Shown here in pieces: positions 26,629 to 35,432 of a stretch of DNA of 62,801 nucleotides (positions are counted from its first letter, which is position 1; each line of letters begins with the position of its first letter). A program made the translations under genes and the position numbers. Where the stretch lies: the NCBI GenBank assembly GCA_910584995.1, contig CAJUDW010000014.1, positions 1 through 62,801 of the forward strand, read 5' to 3'. Source of the stretch: an uncultured Oscillibacter sp. GTDB lineage: Bacteria; Bacillota; Clostridia; Oscillospirales; Oscillospiraceae. The notes beneath the pieces are model-generated. The model saw nothing but the letters and a program-made list of their open reading frames with translations, made no database searches and had not been told where the DNA came from.

Positions 26629-27462
26629 ATGAATGAGAAAAAATGCAAGGTCCTGGCAGCCCAGATCCGGCTGGAGACGCTGAAGGTGATCCACAGCCGC
26701 GGCTTCGGCCACGTGGGCGGGTCCATGGATTTGGCGGACCTGATGGCCGTGCTCTACGGCGAGGTCATGAAATATGACCCCAAGAACCCCCGGTGGGAGG
26801 ATCGGGACTGGCTCGTCCTCAGCAAGGGCCATGCCGGACCCGTCGCTTACGCCACCTTCGGCCTGATGGGCTTCTATCCCATGGAGGAGGCCTACACCCT
26901 GAACCAGCCCGGCACCAAATTCCCCAGCCACACCGACCGCAAGCTGACCCCCGGCGTGGATCTCACCACCGGCTCCCTGGGCCAGGGCGCTTCCACCTCC
27001 ACCGGCGCGGCCTTGGGCAACAAGATTGACGGCCGCGACAGCCACGTCTTCTGCGTAGTGGGCGACGGCGAGTCCGACGAGGGCCAGGTCTGGGAAGCCT
27101 TCCACTTTGCCTATGCCCACAAACTGGACAACATCATTTACTTCATCGACAACAACGGCTACCAGCTGGACGGCACCACCGCGGATATTCTGGATCACGG
27201 CAGCCTCGCCAAGAAAGCGGAGTCCTTCGGCCTCTACACCCAGGAGATCGACGGCCACGACGTGAAGGCCATTTACGAGGCCATCCAGAACGCCTACGCC
27301 AAGAAGGGCGTACCCAGCTGCATCGTGCTGGACACCTGCAAGGGCAAGGGCGCCACCTTCGCCGAGCCGAAGCACGACCACTCCTCCCAGCCGAAAGAGG
27401 ATCAGTGGCTGGAAGCCATCGCCGCGTCTGAAAAAGAGTTGGAAGACGCGAAAAACGCTTGA
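26629..27462 (+). CDS. Transketolase, N-terminal (TPP-binding) subunit
   Basis: 277 aa. Carries GFGHVGGSM, SKGHAGPVAYA, GSLGQGAS and the thiamin-diphosphate motif GDG-x(n)-NN (VVGDGESDEGQ...FIDNNGYQLDG). With the next gene it makes a two-chain transketolase, which moves two-carbon units between ketoses and aldoses in the non-oxidative pentose phosphate path. Split transketolases are common in Clostridia and are often attached to special sugar pathways. 14 bases separate it from the C-terminal subunit. Confidence 0.95.
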   Translation: MNEKKCKVLAAQIRLETLKVIHSRGFGHVGGSMDLADLMAVLYGEVMKYDPKNPRWEDRDWLVLSKGHAGPVAYATFGLMGFYPMEEAYTLNQPGTKFPSHTDRKLTPGVDLTTGSLGQGASTSTGAALGNKIDGRDSHVFCVVGDGESDEGQVWEAFHFAYAHKLDNIIYFIDNNGYQLDGTTADILDHGSLAKKAESFGLYTQEIDGHDVKAIYEAIQNAYAKKGVPSCIVLDTCKGKGATFAEPKHDHSSQPKEDQWLEAIAASEKELEDAKNA

Positions 27463-27476
27463 GGGAGGGTGAAAAC

Positions 27477-28448
27477 ATGAGTGTGAAATTGATTGGCAAG
27501 CACGAAAAAGACTCCCGGGCCTGCCGGGACGCCCTGGCCTTGACCCTGAACGAGATGATGGCCGAGGACAAGAGCATTGTGTACGTAGACTGCGACCTGA
27601 TGGGCTGCATCAACACCAAGCAGCTGCGGAATAACTATCCGGAGCGGGCTTTCGAGGCGGGTATTGCCGAGGGCAACGCCGCCGGTGTGGCCGCGGGTCT
27701 TGCCGCCACCGGCAAGAAGGTATTCTTCCATTCCTTCGGCACCTTCTCCTCCCGCCGCTGCTATGACCAGATCTATATGTCCGCCGCCTACGCCGGGCTG
27801 AGTGTCCGGGTCCTGGGCTCCGACGCCGGTGTGACCGCAGCCTTCAACGGCGGCACCCATATGCCTCTGGAGGATGCGGCCATGTACCTCAGCATTCCCG
27901 AGAGCACGGTGCTGGATCCGGCGGACTATGCCCAGCTGAAATGCATCACCCGCCAGCTGGCCAATGTGGAGGGCGTCAGCTTCACCCGCTTTGTCCGGAA
28001 GGACATCATCCAGGTCTATGACGACGAGAGCGAATTCCCCATCGGCAAGGGCGTTGTTCTCCATGAGAGCGCCGCCGACAAGGCCACCATCATCACCTCC
28101 GGCATTATGGTGGACGAGTCCCTGAAGGCCTACGAAACCCTTCAGGCAGAGGGGATCAACGTCCGCGTGGTGGACATGTTCACCTGGAAGCCCCTGGACG
28201 AGGAACTGGTGATCAAATGCGCCAAGGAAACCGGCGCCATTGTCACTGCCGAGAACCACAACGTCACCTGCGGCCTGGGCAGCGTGGTTGCCAACTGCCT
28301 GGCAAAGAACTGCCCCACCGTGCAGGAGTTTGTGGGCGTGCAGGATCAGTTCGGCCAGGTGGGCCCCCAGGCATTCTTGATGGACACCTACGGCCTGCGG
28401 GCGGCCAACATTGTGGAGGCCGTCAAGAAGGCTATCGCCCGGAAATAA
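27477..28448 (+). CDS. Transketolase, C-terminal (pyrimidine-binding) subunit
   Basis: 323 aa. Contains the Pyr domain with EAGIAEGNAAGVAAGLAATG (its Glu activates the cofactor), the loop HSFGTFSSRRCYDQI, and the C-terminal transketolase domain with AENHNVTCGLGS. Pairs with the upstream subunit. The start ATG at 27477 follows GGGAGGG; a longer frame with an extra MREGEN is not needed. A GC-rich hairpin follows directly. Confidence 0.95.
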   Translation: MSVKLIGKHEKDSRACRDALALTLNEMMAEDKSIVYVDCDLMGCINTKQLRNNYPERAFEAGIAEGNAAGVAAGLAATGKKVFFHSFGTFSSRRCYDQIYMSAAYAGLSVRVLGSDAGVTAAFNGGTHMPLEDAAMYLSIPESTVLDPADYAQLKCITRQLANVEGVSFTRFVRKDIIQVYDDESEFPIGKGVVLHESAADKATIITSGIMVDESLKAYETLQAEGINVRVVDMFTWKPLDEELVIKCAKETGAIVTAENHNVTCGLGSVVANCLAKNCPTVQEFVGVQDQFGQVGPQAFLMDTYGLRAANIVEAVKKAIARK

Positions 28449-28455
28449 AGCTTTT

Positions 28456-28480
28456 GGGGGAGGCCCCCCGGGCCTCCCCC
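28456..28480 (+). terminator. Terminator after the transketolase genes
   Basis: Eleven-pair stem GGGGGAGGCCC/GGGCCTCCCCC with loop CCC, followed by TTCTCTC. Very stable stem, weak U-tract. The following 28481-28730 has no gene that I can support. Confidence 0.65.
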
Positions 28481-28748
28481 TTCTCTCAGGGCTTTGGGCT
28501 GTTCCCATCAGCCTTTCAACCTGTCTTCGCAGCCCTTGCGGGGCTTGTGGCTGCGCCTTTTGCAGGGCCGGGGAATGCAGGTCATTTTGGCCTGATGACG
28601 CCCTGGCGGGCATTGGCGCTCCCTGCCCCCTAGCTGCGTTGCCGCCGTCCGGCAATTGCCGGCGCTTCCGCGCCTAACGGGCTGCCCTTTTTTCTTTGGT
28701 TTTCCCTTTTCCTAAATTATGAATAAAATATTAAGGAGTCTTTTTATC

Positions 28749-29924
28749 ATGGATGCTTTTTCTGCTGCTCTGATGGCTGATAAGCGCGAAATCGTTTTTG
28801 CTCCTACTGTCTACAAGTTCGCCACCTTTGCTGATATGGCCAAGGAGTTCAACCTGGGCGAGCGGGATGTGGTCCTCACCAACGAGTTCATTTACACCCC
28901 CTTCATGAAGGAACTGAACCTCAAGTGCCAATACGTCTTTCAGGAGAAGTTCGGCGCGGGCGAGCCCTCCGAGGCTATGATCCAGACCATGTACGACGCC
29001 ATTCCCTATGAAAGCTACGACCGCGTGGTGGCCGTCGGCGGCGGCGCCATTATGGATCTCTGCAAACTCCTGGGCTGCAAGCGTCCCGACACCGTCCACA
29101 ACCTCTATTTCAAGCGTTTCCCCGTCCAGCATGAGAAGGACGTTATCGCCATCCCCACCACCTGCGGCACCGGCTCCGAGTGCACCAACATCTCCGTGGC
29201 CATTGTCAAGGACGAGAAGGACGGCGTGCTCACCGGCGGCGAGACCAAGCTGGGCCTGGTGTCCGACGACATCATCCCCAACAAGGTGTGCCTGATCCCC
29301 GACCTCATCAAGACCCTGCCCTACAAGCCCTTCGCCTGCTCCGCCATTGACGCCCTGGTACATGCCACCGAGTCCTTCCTGAGCCCCCACCGCAAGACCA
29401 TGACCTCCGAACTCTTCTCCGAGAAGGCTATGGACATGATCCTCAAGGGATTCAAACTCATCGACGAGAAGGGCCAGGACGCCCGGTTCGAATATCTGGA
29501 CGAGTTCGTCACCGCCTCCTTCTATGCCGGCATCGCCTTCCTGAAGGCTGGCTGCGGCCCTGTCCACGGCATGAGTTTCCCCCTGGGCGGCACCTATCAC
29601 GTGCCCCACGGCGAAAGCAACTACATGCTCTTCGGCGCCATTCTCGACTACTATGACGAGAAGAACCCCGACGGCGAGATCATGCGCTTCAAGGAACTGG
29701 TCGCCCGCATCCTGGGCTGCGAGGCCAAGGACGCCATCCCCACCCTGAACGCCCTGCTCCAGCGCATCCTGCCCCTCCGCCCCCTGCGGGACTGCGGCTT
29801 TACCGAGGAGGACTTCAAGAAGTTCCCCCAGTCCGTGGAGGCCAACCAGCAGCGGCTGATGACCAACGCTTACTATCCCTTCGACCTGGAGTCCGAAGAG
29901 GCCATTTACCGCAAGTGCTATTGA
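28749..29924 (+). CDS. Iron-type alcohol dehydrogenase, probable 4-hydroxybutyrate dehydrogenase
   Basis: 391 aa, group III Fe-dependent dehydrogenase. Matches the clostridial 4-hydroxybutyrate dehydrogenase pattern: APTVYKF at the start, NAD loop VGGGAIMDLCK, IPTTCGTGSE, the metal ligands in DALVHATE (Asp/His), VHGMSFPLGGTYHVPHGE (two His), and a QQRLMTNAYYPF tail. It would reduce succinate semialdehyde to 4-hydroxybutyrate on the way to butyrate. Start at 28749 after TAAGGAG; the earlier in-frame ATG covers this site. Other small-alcohol substrates cannot be excluded. Confidence 0.85.
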   Translation: MDAFSAALMADKREIVFAPTVYKFATFADMAKEFNLGERDVVLTNEFIYTPFMKELNLKCQYVFQEKFGAGEPSEAMIQTMYDAIPYESYDRVVAVGGGAIMDLCKLLGCKRPDTVHNLYFKRFPVQHEKDVIAIPTTCGTGSECTNISVAIVKDEKDGVLTGGETKLGLVSDDIIPNKVCLIPDLIKTLPYKPFACSAIDALVHATESFLSPHRKTMTSELFSEKAMDMILKGFKLIDEKGQDARFEYLDEFVTASFYAGIAFLKAGCGPVHGMSFPLGGTYHVPHGESNYMLFGAILDYYDEKNPDGEIMRFKELVARILGCEAKDAIPTLNALLQRILPLRPLRDCGFTEEDFKKFPQSVEANQQRLMTNAYYPFDLESEEAIYRKCY

Positions 29925-29944
29925 TCCCCTTCCCTCAGGCTATC

Positions 29945-29973
29945 AAGGAGCGCCGGGTGAACCGGCGCTCCTT
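29945..29973 (+). terminator. Terminator of the Fe-dehydrogenase gene
   Basis: Perfect 12-pair stem AAGGAGCGCCGG/CCGGCGCTCCTT, loop GTGAA, then TTCTG. Confidence 0.8.
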
Positions 29974-30069
29974 TTCTGCCCTTCCTCTGCCGCTTCTTGG
30001 CGGCAGTCGCGCATTTTTGTAATCAAACCGCAAAAAATTACGAATTGTATTCAAGAATTAAAGAGTAAA

Positions 30070-30100
30070 GACCCGGCAGGGCATAAATCCCTGCCGGGTC
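30070..30100 (-). terminator. Terminator of malQ
   Basis: Perfect 12-pair stem GACCCGGCAGGG/CCCTGCCGGGTC with a seven-base loop; on the minus strand TTTACTCTTT follows. It lies 55 bases past the malQ stop. Confidence 0.8.
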
Positions 30101-30155
30101 AAAATATGCACCTGTTTAAAAGGTCAATTTGATGCTTTACGCTTTAAAGGCAGCA

Positions 30156-31631
30156 TCACCGCCCGTAGGTCTGGGTCATTGCCCGGATCTCCTCCGCCAG
30201 GGCCCCATCCGCCTGATCTGGCAGCAGGCGCCAGTTCCAATTGCCCTCCGCCACGCCGGGGACGTTGATCCTGGCCTCGCTGCCAAGGCCCAGATAGTCC
30301 TGAATCTGCGCCACAAACAGCTGCGCCACGCTTCCCAGGCCGCAGCGGAGCACCGCCTTCCGGGTCTCCCCCGCTCCAGAAACGCCCAAATACCGCTGGG
30401 CAAAGGCCAGTTCCTCTTTTCCGGCGTTGGTGTACCAGCCCGCCAAGGTATCGTTGTCGTGGGTGCCGGTATAGCACACGCAGTCATGGCGGTAATTGTG
30501 GGGCAGATAGCTGTTGTCCGGGCCGGAGAAGGCGAATTCCAGCACCCGCATCCCCGGCAGGCCCGCCCTGTCCCGCAGTTCGTGCACCTGATCCGTGAGG
30601 ATGCCTAAATCCTCGGCGATATATGTAATCTGGGGGAACCAGCTGACCAAGACACCCAGGAGATCAATGCCGGGCCCCTTTTCCCAGATCCCGTTCTTGG
30701 CAGTTTTGGATTCCGCAGGAACCGCCCAATAGCTTTCCATCCCCCGGAAATGGTCAATCCGGATGGCGTCGAAGAGTTTGGAGGCCCCCTCCACCCGGCG
30801 AATCCACCAGCCGAAACCGTCCTGCTTCTGGGCGTCCCAGCGGTAGAGGGGATTCCCCCAAAGCTGGCCGTCCTCGGAGAAATAGTCCGGCGGGACGCCC
30901 GCCACCTTGGAGGGCCTGCCCTCCTGATCCAGCAGGAATTCCTTCCGTTCCGCCCAAACGTCGGCGGAGTCCAGGGAGACATAGAAGGGCAGATCCCCGA
31001 TGATCCGGACGTCCATGCCGTTGGCATACTGCTTCAGAGCCTCCCACTGGGAGAAGAACCAGAACTGCTCGTAAGTGTAAAATTCCACCAGTTCCGCCTG
31101 CTCTTCCGCCAGACGGTCCAGGGCGGCCTGCTCATGGCGGCGGATCTCCGGATCCTCCCAGTCAAACCAGGGGCGGTTTTCGAACCGCCGCTTGGCAGCC
31201 CGATACAGTACGTAATCCCGCAGCCAGGGGGTGCGCTCCGCAAAATCCCGTACCTTTTCGGCGATTACGGCGTTCTCCCTGGCCCGGCAATAGGCCTGGT
31301 ACAACAGCGTCGAACGGGCCCGGTGCAGAGCGGCATAGTCAATCCGGCCGGTGTTGGGGGCTTGGGCGGAGGCAAGTTCCGCCTCCTCCAAAAGGCCGTC
31401 CCCGGCCAGAAGCGCCGGGTCAATCAAAAGCGGGTTCCCCGCAAAAGTGGACTCGCTGGTATAGGGGGAATTCCCCGCCACCGTGGGCCCAACAGGCAGA
31501 ATCTGCCACCACCGCTGGCCCGCGCTGTGAAGGAAATCTACGAAAGCCCGGGCCTCCTTTCCCAAAGTCCCGATGCCGTACTCTCCCGGCAGGGAGAAAA
31601 TCGGCAGCAAGATACCGGCGGAACGTTCCAT
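30156..31631 (-). CDS. malQ: 4-alpha-glucanotransferase
   Basis: GH77 enzyme, 491 aa, moves maltosyl units between glucans in the cytoplasm. Conserved parts: RWWQILPVGPT, SPYTSESTFAGNPLLI, GDLPFYVSLDSADVW, the nucleophile block AIRIDHFRGMESYW, IAEDLG (acid/base Glu) and GTHDNDT (third carboxylate). The frame extends 109 codons upstream but the ATG at 31631 follows GAAGGAG and begins MERSAGILLPIFSLPG, the usual start. Works with the GH13 enzyme at 1.6 kb in maltodextrin use. Confidence 0.95.
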   Translation of the reverse strand: MERSAGILLPIFSLPGEYGIGTLGKEARAFVDFLHSAGQRWWQILPVGPTVAGNSPYTSESTFAGNPLLIDPALLAGDGLLEEAELASAQAPNTGRIDYAALHRARSTLLYQAYCRARENAVIAEKVRDFAERTPWLRDYVLYRAAKRRFENRPWFDWEDPEIRRHEQAALDRLAEEQAELVEFYTYEQFWFFSQWEALKQYANGMDVRIIGDLPFYVSLDSADVWAERKEFLLDQEGRPSKVAGVPPDYFSEDGQLWGNPLYRWDAQKQDGFGWWIRRVEGASKLFDAIRIDHFRGMESYWAVPAESKTAKNGIWEKGPGIDLLGVLVSWFPQITYIAEDLGILTDQVHELRDRAGLPGMRVLEFAFSGPDNSYLPHNYRHDCVCYTGTHDNDTLAGWYTNAGKEELAFAQRYLGVSGAGETRKAVLRCGLGSVAQLFVAQIQDYLGLGSEARINVPGVAEGNWNWRLLPDQADGALAEEIRAMTQTYGR

Positions 31632-31743
31632 GATGCTCTCTCCTTCATCCAATTGGAATTTTGTTCTTGCAGAGGCGCCGCCAAAACCGGCGGTTTCCTT
31701 TATTGTATGGCGGGAAAGGCCTCCTGTCAAGGGCGCTTTTCCC

Positions 31744-31772
31744 TTGCGGAATCCTCCCTCTCCCTGTATAAT
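31744..31772 (+). promoter_or_regulatory. Candidate plus-strand promoter
   Basis: TTGCGG (31744-31749), 17 bases, TATAAT (31767-31772). The next plus-strand gene begins at 32132, and repeat element A1 lies between, so the transcript would run through the element. Confidence 0.45.
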
Positions 31773-31904
31773 ATATCCAACGCAATGGCAGGGGCGCGCC
31801 CGGGCCCTTCCACCCGGCGGGCAGGGGCCTGCCGGCGCGGAAAATGTATATGGGTTTTTTTGTAAAACCAGGCATATTTGGCCGCATATGGGGCCTCCGG
31901 CGCC

Positions 31905-32068
31905 TAGGCCTTGTTTGATCAATGGCAAAATACCCAACGGCAAGAGATTTTTCGCCAATCAAGGCAAATCTTTTGCAGGCGGGCTATCGCCCGGCAAGAA
32001 AATTTAACGCAGAGTGGCGGAAAAATCTCCGCCGTTTGGGTGTTTTGACCTTTTTCAAACAAAGCCTA
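31905..32068. repeat. Inverted-repeat element A, copy 1 (MITE-like)
   Basis: About 164 bases bounded by TAGGCCTTGTTTGA and the inverse TCAAACAAAGCCTA. The inside matches copy 2 (38974-39138): CCCAACGGC, TTTTCGCCAATCAAGGC, AACGCAGA and CCGCCG..TTGGG..TTTTGAC are shared in the same order. No protein is encoded. It looks like a miniature inverted-repeat element moved by a transposase elsewhere, or a REP-type sequence. Confidence 0.7.
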
Positions 32069-32131
32069 AAGCATTGAGAAAAAGATGATTCTATCCAACT
32101 TGCCGTTATACCATGAAAAGAGGGATCTTCC

Positions 32132-33364
32132 ATGTATTACTATCTTGCGGAAAACCAGCTGGCCGCCTCCCTTCTGCCGGATCTCCCCCTGGAGCGGACG
32201 GAGGCGGGTGCGCCCGCCTTGTTCCTGACTGAGCGGGATCCCCGGGAAGGCCGGTCCTCCTGGCGCCTGACGGACTCCCGACAGGCCTCCTCCCCAGAGG
32301 ATATCCGCTGGCTGGACAGCCGCCGCCTGGGGGGCCCGGCCCTGCCCCGGGAGGCAGAGGAAGCCCTGGGCGCGGGGCCGGTGCAGGCCGTAAATATCCG
32401 CCATCCCAAGTGGCGGGAGGCCGCCGGGTTCTGCGTCCCCCGTCCCGGGAAGAAGCGGGTGCATCTGCTGGCAGTAGGGGACGTAGGCGGCACTTTGCTG
32501 ACGGCCCTGAAGCTGCTGGGCGGGGATTGCGTCTCCTCCATCGGCATCCGGGATCTGAACGAAAACACGGTGGCCCGCTGGACGGCGGAGATGGGCCAGA
32601 TCGCCTGGCCCTGGGATTACGGCGCCCTGCCGGAGGCGGAGCCTGTTTCGGCGGAGGATCTGTTCCGCTGCGACGTGTTCCTCTTCGCCGCCACCCGTTC
32701 CGTCCCGGCGGTGGGGAGCCAGGTGCAGGACGTGCGTATGGCCCAGCTGGAGGCCAACCGGGCTATTGTTGAGTCCTATGCCCGCCAGGCCCGGAGAGAC
32801 GGGTTCCGGGGGCTCTTCATTGTCCTCAGCGATCCGGTGGATCCCCTCTGCCGGGCAGCGTGGCTGGCCTCCAACCGGGACGAAGGCGGCAATTGGGACG
32901 GCCTGGGCCTTCTGGCGGAACAGATCCAGGGGTTCGGCCTGGGGGTCATGAACGCCCGGGCAGCCTATTTCGCCAAGCAAGACCCCCGCTTCTCCTCTTT
33001 CCTGACGGAGGGCAGGACCTTCGGCCCCCACGGGCGGGGGCTGGTGGCGGCAAACTCCATCGCCCATTATGACGGAGCCCTCTCCCGGGAACTGACGGAA
33101 CTGGCCCTGGAGGCCAATCTCCGCATCCGGGAGTTGGGCTTCAAGCCCTATGTGGCCCCTGCTGTTTCCTCCGGGGCCATGCAGCTGCTGCTGGCCCTCC
33201 GCGGGGAATGGCACTGCGGCTCCGTATGCCTCGGGGGCGTGTGGTTCGGCGTGAAAAACCGCTTCACCGCCCACGGCCTGGAAACAGAGGATCTGGCTCT
33301 GCCGGACGAACTCTTCGCCCGTCTGCGGGAGACGGAGGCGGCCCTGTGGGAGATGGGCGTATGA
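32132..33364 (+). CDS. Lactate/malate dehydrogenase-like protein
   Basis: 410 aa. After an N-terminal extension of about 105 residues comes a Rossmann fold of the LDH/MDH type: AVGDVGGTLLTALKLLGG, an acidic end of beta-2 (IRDLNEN), LSDPVDPL (like the NPVD of LDH), and GPHGRG, which lines up with the catalytic His motif GEHGDS. The Asp that normally partners this His (LDxxR) appears as Asn in MNARAAYF. So it may be an altered dehydrogenase; substrate unknown. Overlaps the next gene by four bases, so the two work together. Confidence 0.7.
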   Translation: MYYYLAENQLAASLLPDLPLERTEAGAPALFLTERDPREGRSSWRLTDSRQASSPEDIRWLDSRRLGGPALPREAEEALGAGPVQAVNIRHPKWREAAGFCVPRPGKKRVHLLAVGDVGGTLLTALKLLGGDCVSSIGIRDLNENTVARWTAEMGQIAWPWDYGALPEAEPVSAEDLFRCDVFLFAATRSVPAVGSQVQDVRMAQLEANRAIVESYARQARRDGFRGLFIVLSDPVDPLCRAAWLASNRDEGGNWDGLGLLAEQIQGFGLGVMNARAAYFAKQDPRFSSFLTEGRTFGPHGRGLVAANSIAHYDGALSRELTELALEANLRIRELGFKPYVAPAVSSGAMQLLLALRGEWHCGSVCLGGVWFGVKNRFTAHGLETEDLALPDELFARLRETEAALWEMGV

Positions 33365-34410
33365 GCGCGGAATTGACCCTCCTGTCCCTCCCCGGCCCGC
33401 CGGAAGGGCGGCTGGGGGAAACCCTCTCCGCCGCCCTGGCCGGGCGGGCTGTCCAGCCCTACGAGACCGGAATGGATCTGGCAGGGCGGCGCCTGCTGTT
33501 TGCCGCCGCCCTGCCGGAGTGGGGGATCAGCCCGGAATTTTCCCGGCTGCTGGCGTTCCTCCGGACCCATCCCGGCTGCCTGAAGGACAGCGTAGGCGGC
33601 GTGATTGTGGACAGCCCCGGGGAACTTTACACCAAATCCGCCGGGCGGGATCTGGCCCTGGCAGCCAATCTGGCCGGATGCGCCTTTCCCGGCCGCCCCT
33701 TGGTGGAGGGGACGGGGGATCTCCGGAATCTGGCTGTCCAGGCGAAAAACGCCGGGTGCGATCTGCGGGAGGCCTACCGCATTGCGGCGGCGGATCTGGC
33801 GGCTCGGGTGCTGTCCTTCTCCCCGCCGAAGCGGAGCCGCCCGCTGCTCCTGGCCCTCCACGCCTCCAGCCATGAGACCTCCAACACCCTGGCCCTCTGG
33901 GCCCGGTGCCGGGAACGGCTGGAGGGCTTCTGCGGCGTTCGTGAAATCGGCCTGCGGAACGGCACGGTAGCAGACTGCTCCGGCTGCCCCTACACCGCCT
34001 GCCTCCATTTCGGGGAGCGGGGGGACTGTTTTTACGGCGGCGTCATGGTGGAGGAGGTCTATCCTGCCATCCGGGCGGCGGACGCGGTGCTTCTCCTCTG
34101 CCCCAACTACAACGACGCCCTTTCTGCCAACCTCACGGCGGCCATCAACCGCCTGACAGCCCTGTACCGGGCCGCGCCCTTTACAGACACGGCGGTTTTC
34201 GCCATTGTCGTCTCCGGCTACTCCGGCGGGGACATTGTGGCCAGCCAGGTGGTATCTGCCATGAATATGAACAAGGGATTCTGGCTGCCGCCGGAGTTCT
34301 GTATGCTGGAAACCGCCAATGACGCCGGTGCCGCCATGGCCCTGCCGGGAATCAGGGAGCGGCTGGAGCGGTTTACGGACAATATCCTCCGGCAGATCTG
34401 CCCGGGGTAA
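33361..34410 (+). CDS. Flavodoxin-like NAD(P)H-dependent oxidoreductase
   Basis: 349 aa. The C-terminal part (about 165-349) resembles FMN-dependent reductases: HASSHETSNTLALW in the phosphate-loop place, a Cys cluster CSGCPYTACLHFGERGDC, DAVLLLCPNYNDALSANL and the flavin loop VVSGYSGGDIV. The first 160 residues look like a second, diverged domain of the same kind. Start ATG overlaps the stop of the LDH-like gene (ATGA), so they are coupled. A redox partner for the upstream protein is a reasonable guess, not shown. Confidence 0.7.
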   Translation: MSAELTLLSLPGPPEGRLGETLSAALAGRAVQPYETGMDLAGRRLLFAAALPEWGISPEFSRLLAFLRTHPGCLKDSVGGVIVDSPGELYTKSAGRDLALAANLAGCAFPGRPLVEGTGDLRNLAVQAKNAGCDLREAYRIAAADLAARVLSFSPPKRSRPLLLALHASSHETSNTLALWARCRERLEGFCGVREIGLRNGTVADCSGCPYTACLHFGERGDCFYGGVMVEEVYPAIRAADAVLLLCPNYNDALSANLTAAINRLTALYRAAPFTDTAVFAIVVSGYSGGDIVASQVVSAMNMNKGFWLPPEFCMLETANDAGAAMALPGIRERLERFTDNILRQICPG

Positions 34411-34415
34411 AAATT

Positions 34416-34441
34416 AAGGCCGCGCCTGCAGGCGCGGCCTT
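34416..34441. terminator. Convergent terminator
   Basis: Eleven-pair stem AAGGCCGCGCC/GGCGCGGCCTT with loop TGCA; TTCC follows on plus and TTTTAA-like bases on minus. Serves the flavodoxin-like gene and probably also the minus-strand lipoprotein gene. Confidence 0.8.
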
Positions 34442-34467
34442 TCCTGATTTTCACGTTATCCGGATGG

Positions 34468-35400
34468 TCAACCGGAAGTTGCTTCCTCCCCTGCCTCCAG
34501 GCCCAGCACCAGGCGGCCCTGCTGGCTCAGATGGGGCTCCAGCCAGTCGTAGGATAGTTCAAAGACCTGGGGGCCGTTGGCGTAGGAGGCCAGTTCATAG
34601 GTGGAGAAGGTCACCGTCATACCAGCCTCATCAAAGGAAACGGCATAGCTGCTCCAGCTGGCCATGGTATCCTCATAGTTCTCCCAATAGTCCCTGGCCG
34701 GGATGTAGCCGCCCTCCCGGGGGGTATTTGCCTGCCGGATTAACTCCTCCTTCACCTCCATCAGGAAAGCAGAGCCGTCCTCCGCCAAAATGCTGACGTC
34801 AAAAAAGGAGCCGGTCTCCAAATCAAAATTCCAGCCCAGATTCCAGGGAATCGGGTGCGCGCCGCCGGTATAAGCAGAATAGGTGGCGGAAACGCTCACC
34901 AGGCGGTCTGTCTGATAGACGGAACTGTCCATCCGCAGGGTGTAGGGCGTCCAGTCCAGCCCTTCTGCCCGGTTCATATTGAAATGCTCCTGGGCCAGAT
35001 CCGCATACTCCTGAAACTCCCTGGCGGCGGCCCACTCCTCAAACCGCTCGTTAAAAGCGGCGGCCACTGCCGCGGCCCGCTCTTCCTCCGGGGCCGCCGG
35101 TTCCAAAATTGCCGTACCGCCGGCCCGCCAGGCCGTCAGTTCCGGCAGCTGGAGGCTGGAGATAACCAGCTGGGTACCGTCCTCTCCCAAGGCGCTCTTC
35201 TCCCAGTTTACCATATCCACCGTATAGGAAACGGCCCCCTCTTCCTTCTGCGGCCTTTCCGCCGGGACAGGATCTGCCTCCTCCAGCCGCTCTGAGGTTT
35301 TTAAGAGAGGATCCTCAGCCAGCTGAATCCCCGCACCGGAGGCGGAACAAGCCGCCAGCAGGCACAGCAGGCACAGCGCAGGCAATATCCATTTTTTCAT
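34468..35400 (-). CDS. RsiV-like lipoprotein (DUF3298)
   Basis: 310 aa. Signal peptide MKKWILPALCLLCLLAAC with lipobox cysteine at 18. The outer part has the RsiV/PdaC layout: a DUF4163-like region, YSAYTGGAHPIPW, then the DUF3298 region with FDLETGSFFDV and a final YANGPQVFELSYDWL. In B. subtilis RsiV is a lysozyme-sensing anti-sigma factor; here there is no cytoplasmic anti-sigma part and no sigma gene next to it, so only the sensor/wall domain is shared. The frame upstream of 35400 is not used. Confidence 0.75.
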   Translation of the reverse strand: MKKWILPALCLLCLLAACSASGAGIQLAEDPLLKTSERLEEADPVPAERPQKEEGAVSYTVDMVNWEKSALGEDGTQLVISSLQLPELTAWRAGGTAILEPAAPEEERAAAVAAAFNERFEEWAAAREFQEYADLAQEHFNMNRAEGLDWTPYTLRMDSSVYQTDRLVSVSATYSAYTGGAHPIPWNLGWNFDLETGSFFDVSILAEDGSAFLMEVKEELIRQANTPREGGYIPARDYWENYEDTMASWSSYAVSFDEAGMTVTFSTYELASYANGPQVFELSYDWLEPHLSQQGRLVLGLEAGEEATSG

Positions 35401-35432
35401 AGGGCACCTTCCTTTCCAGGGGTTCGCGTGTT

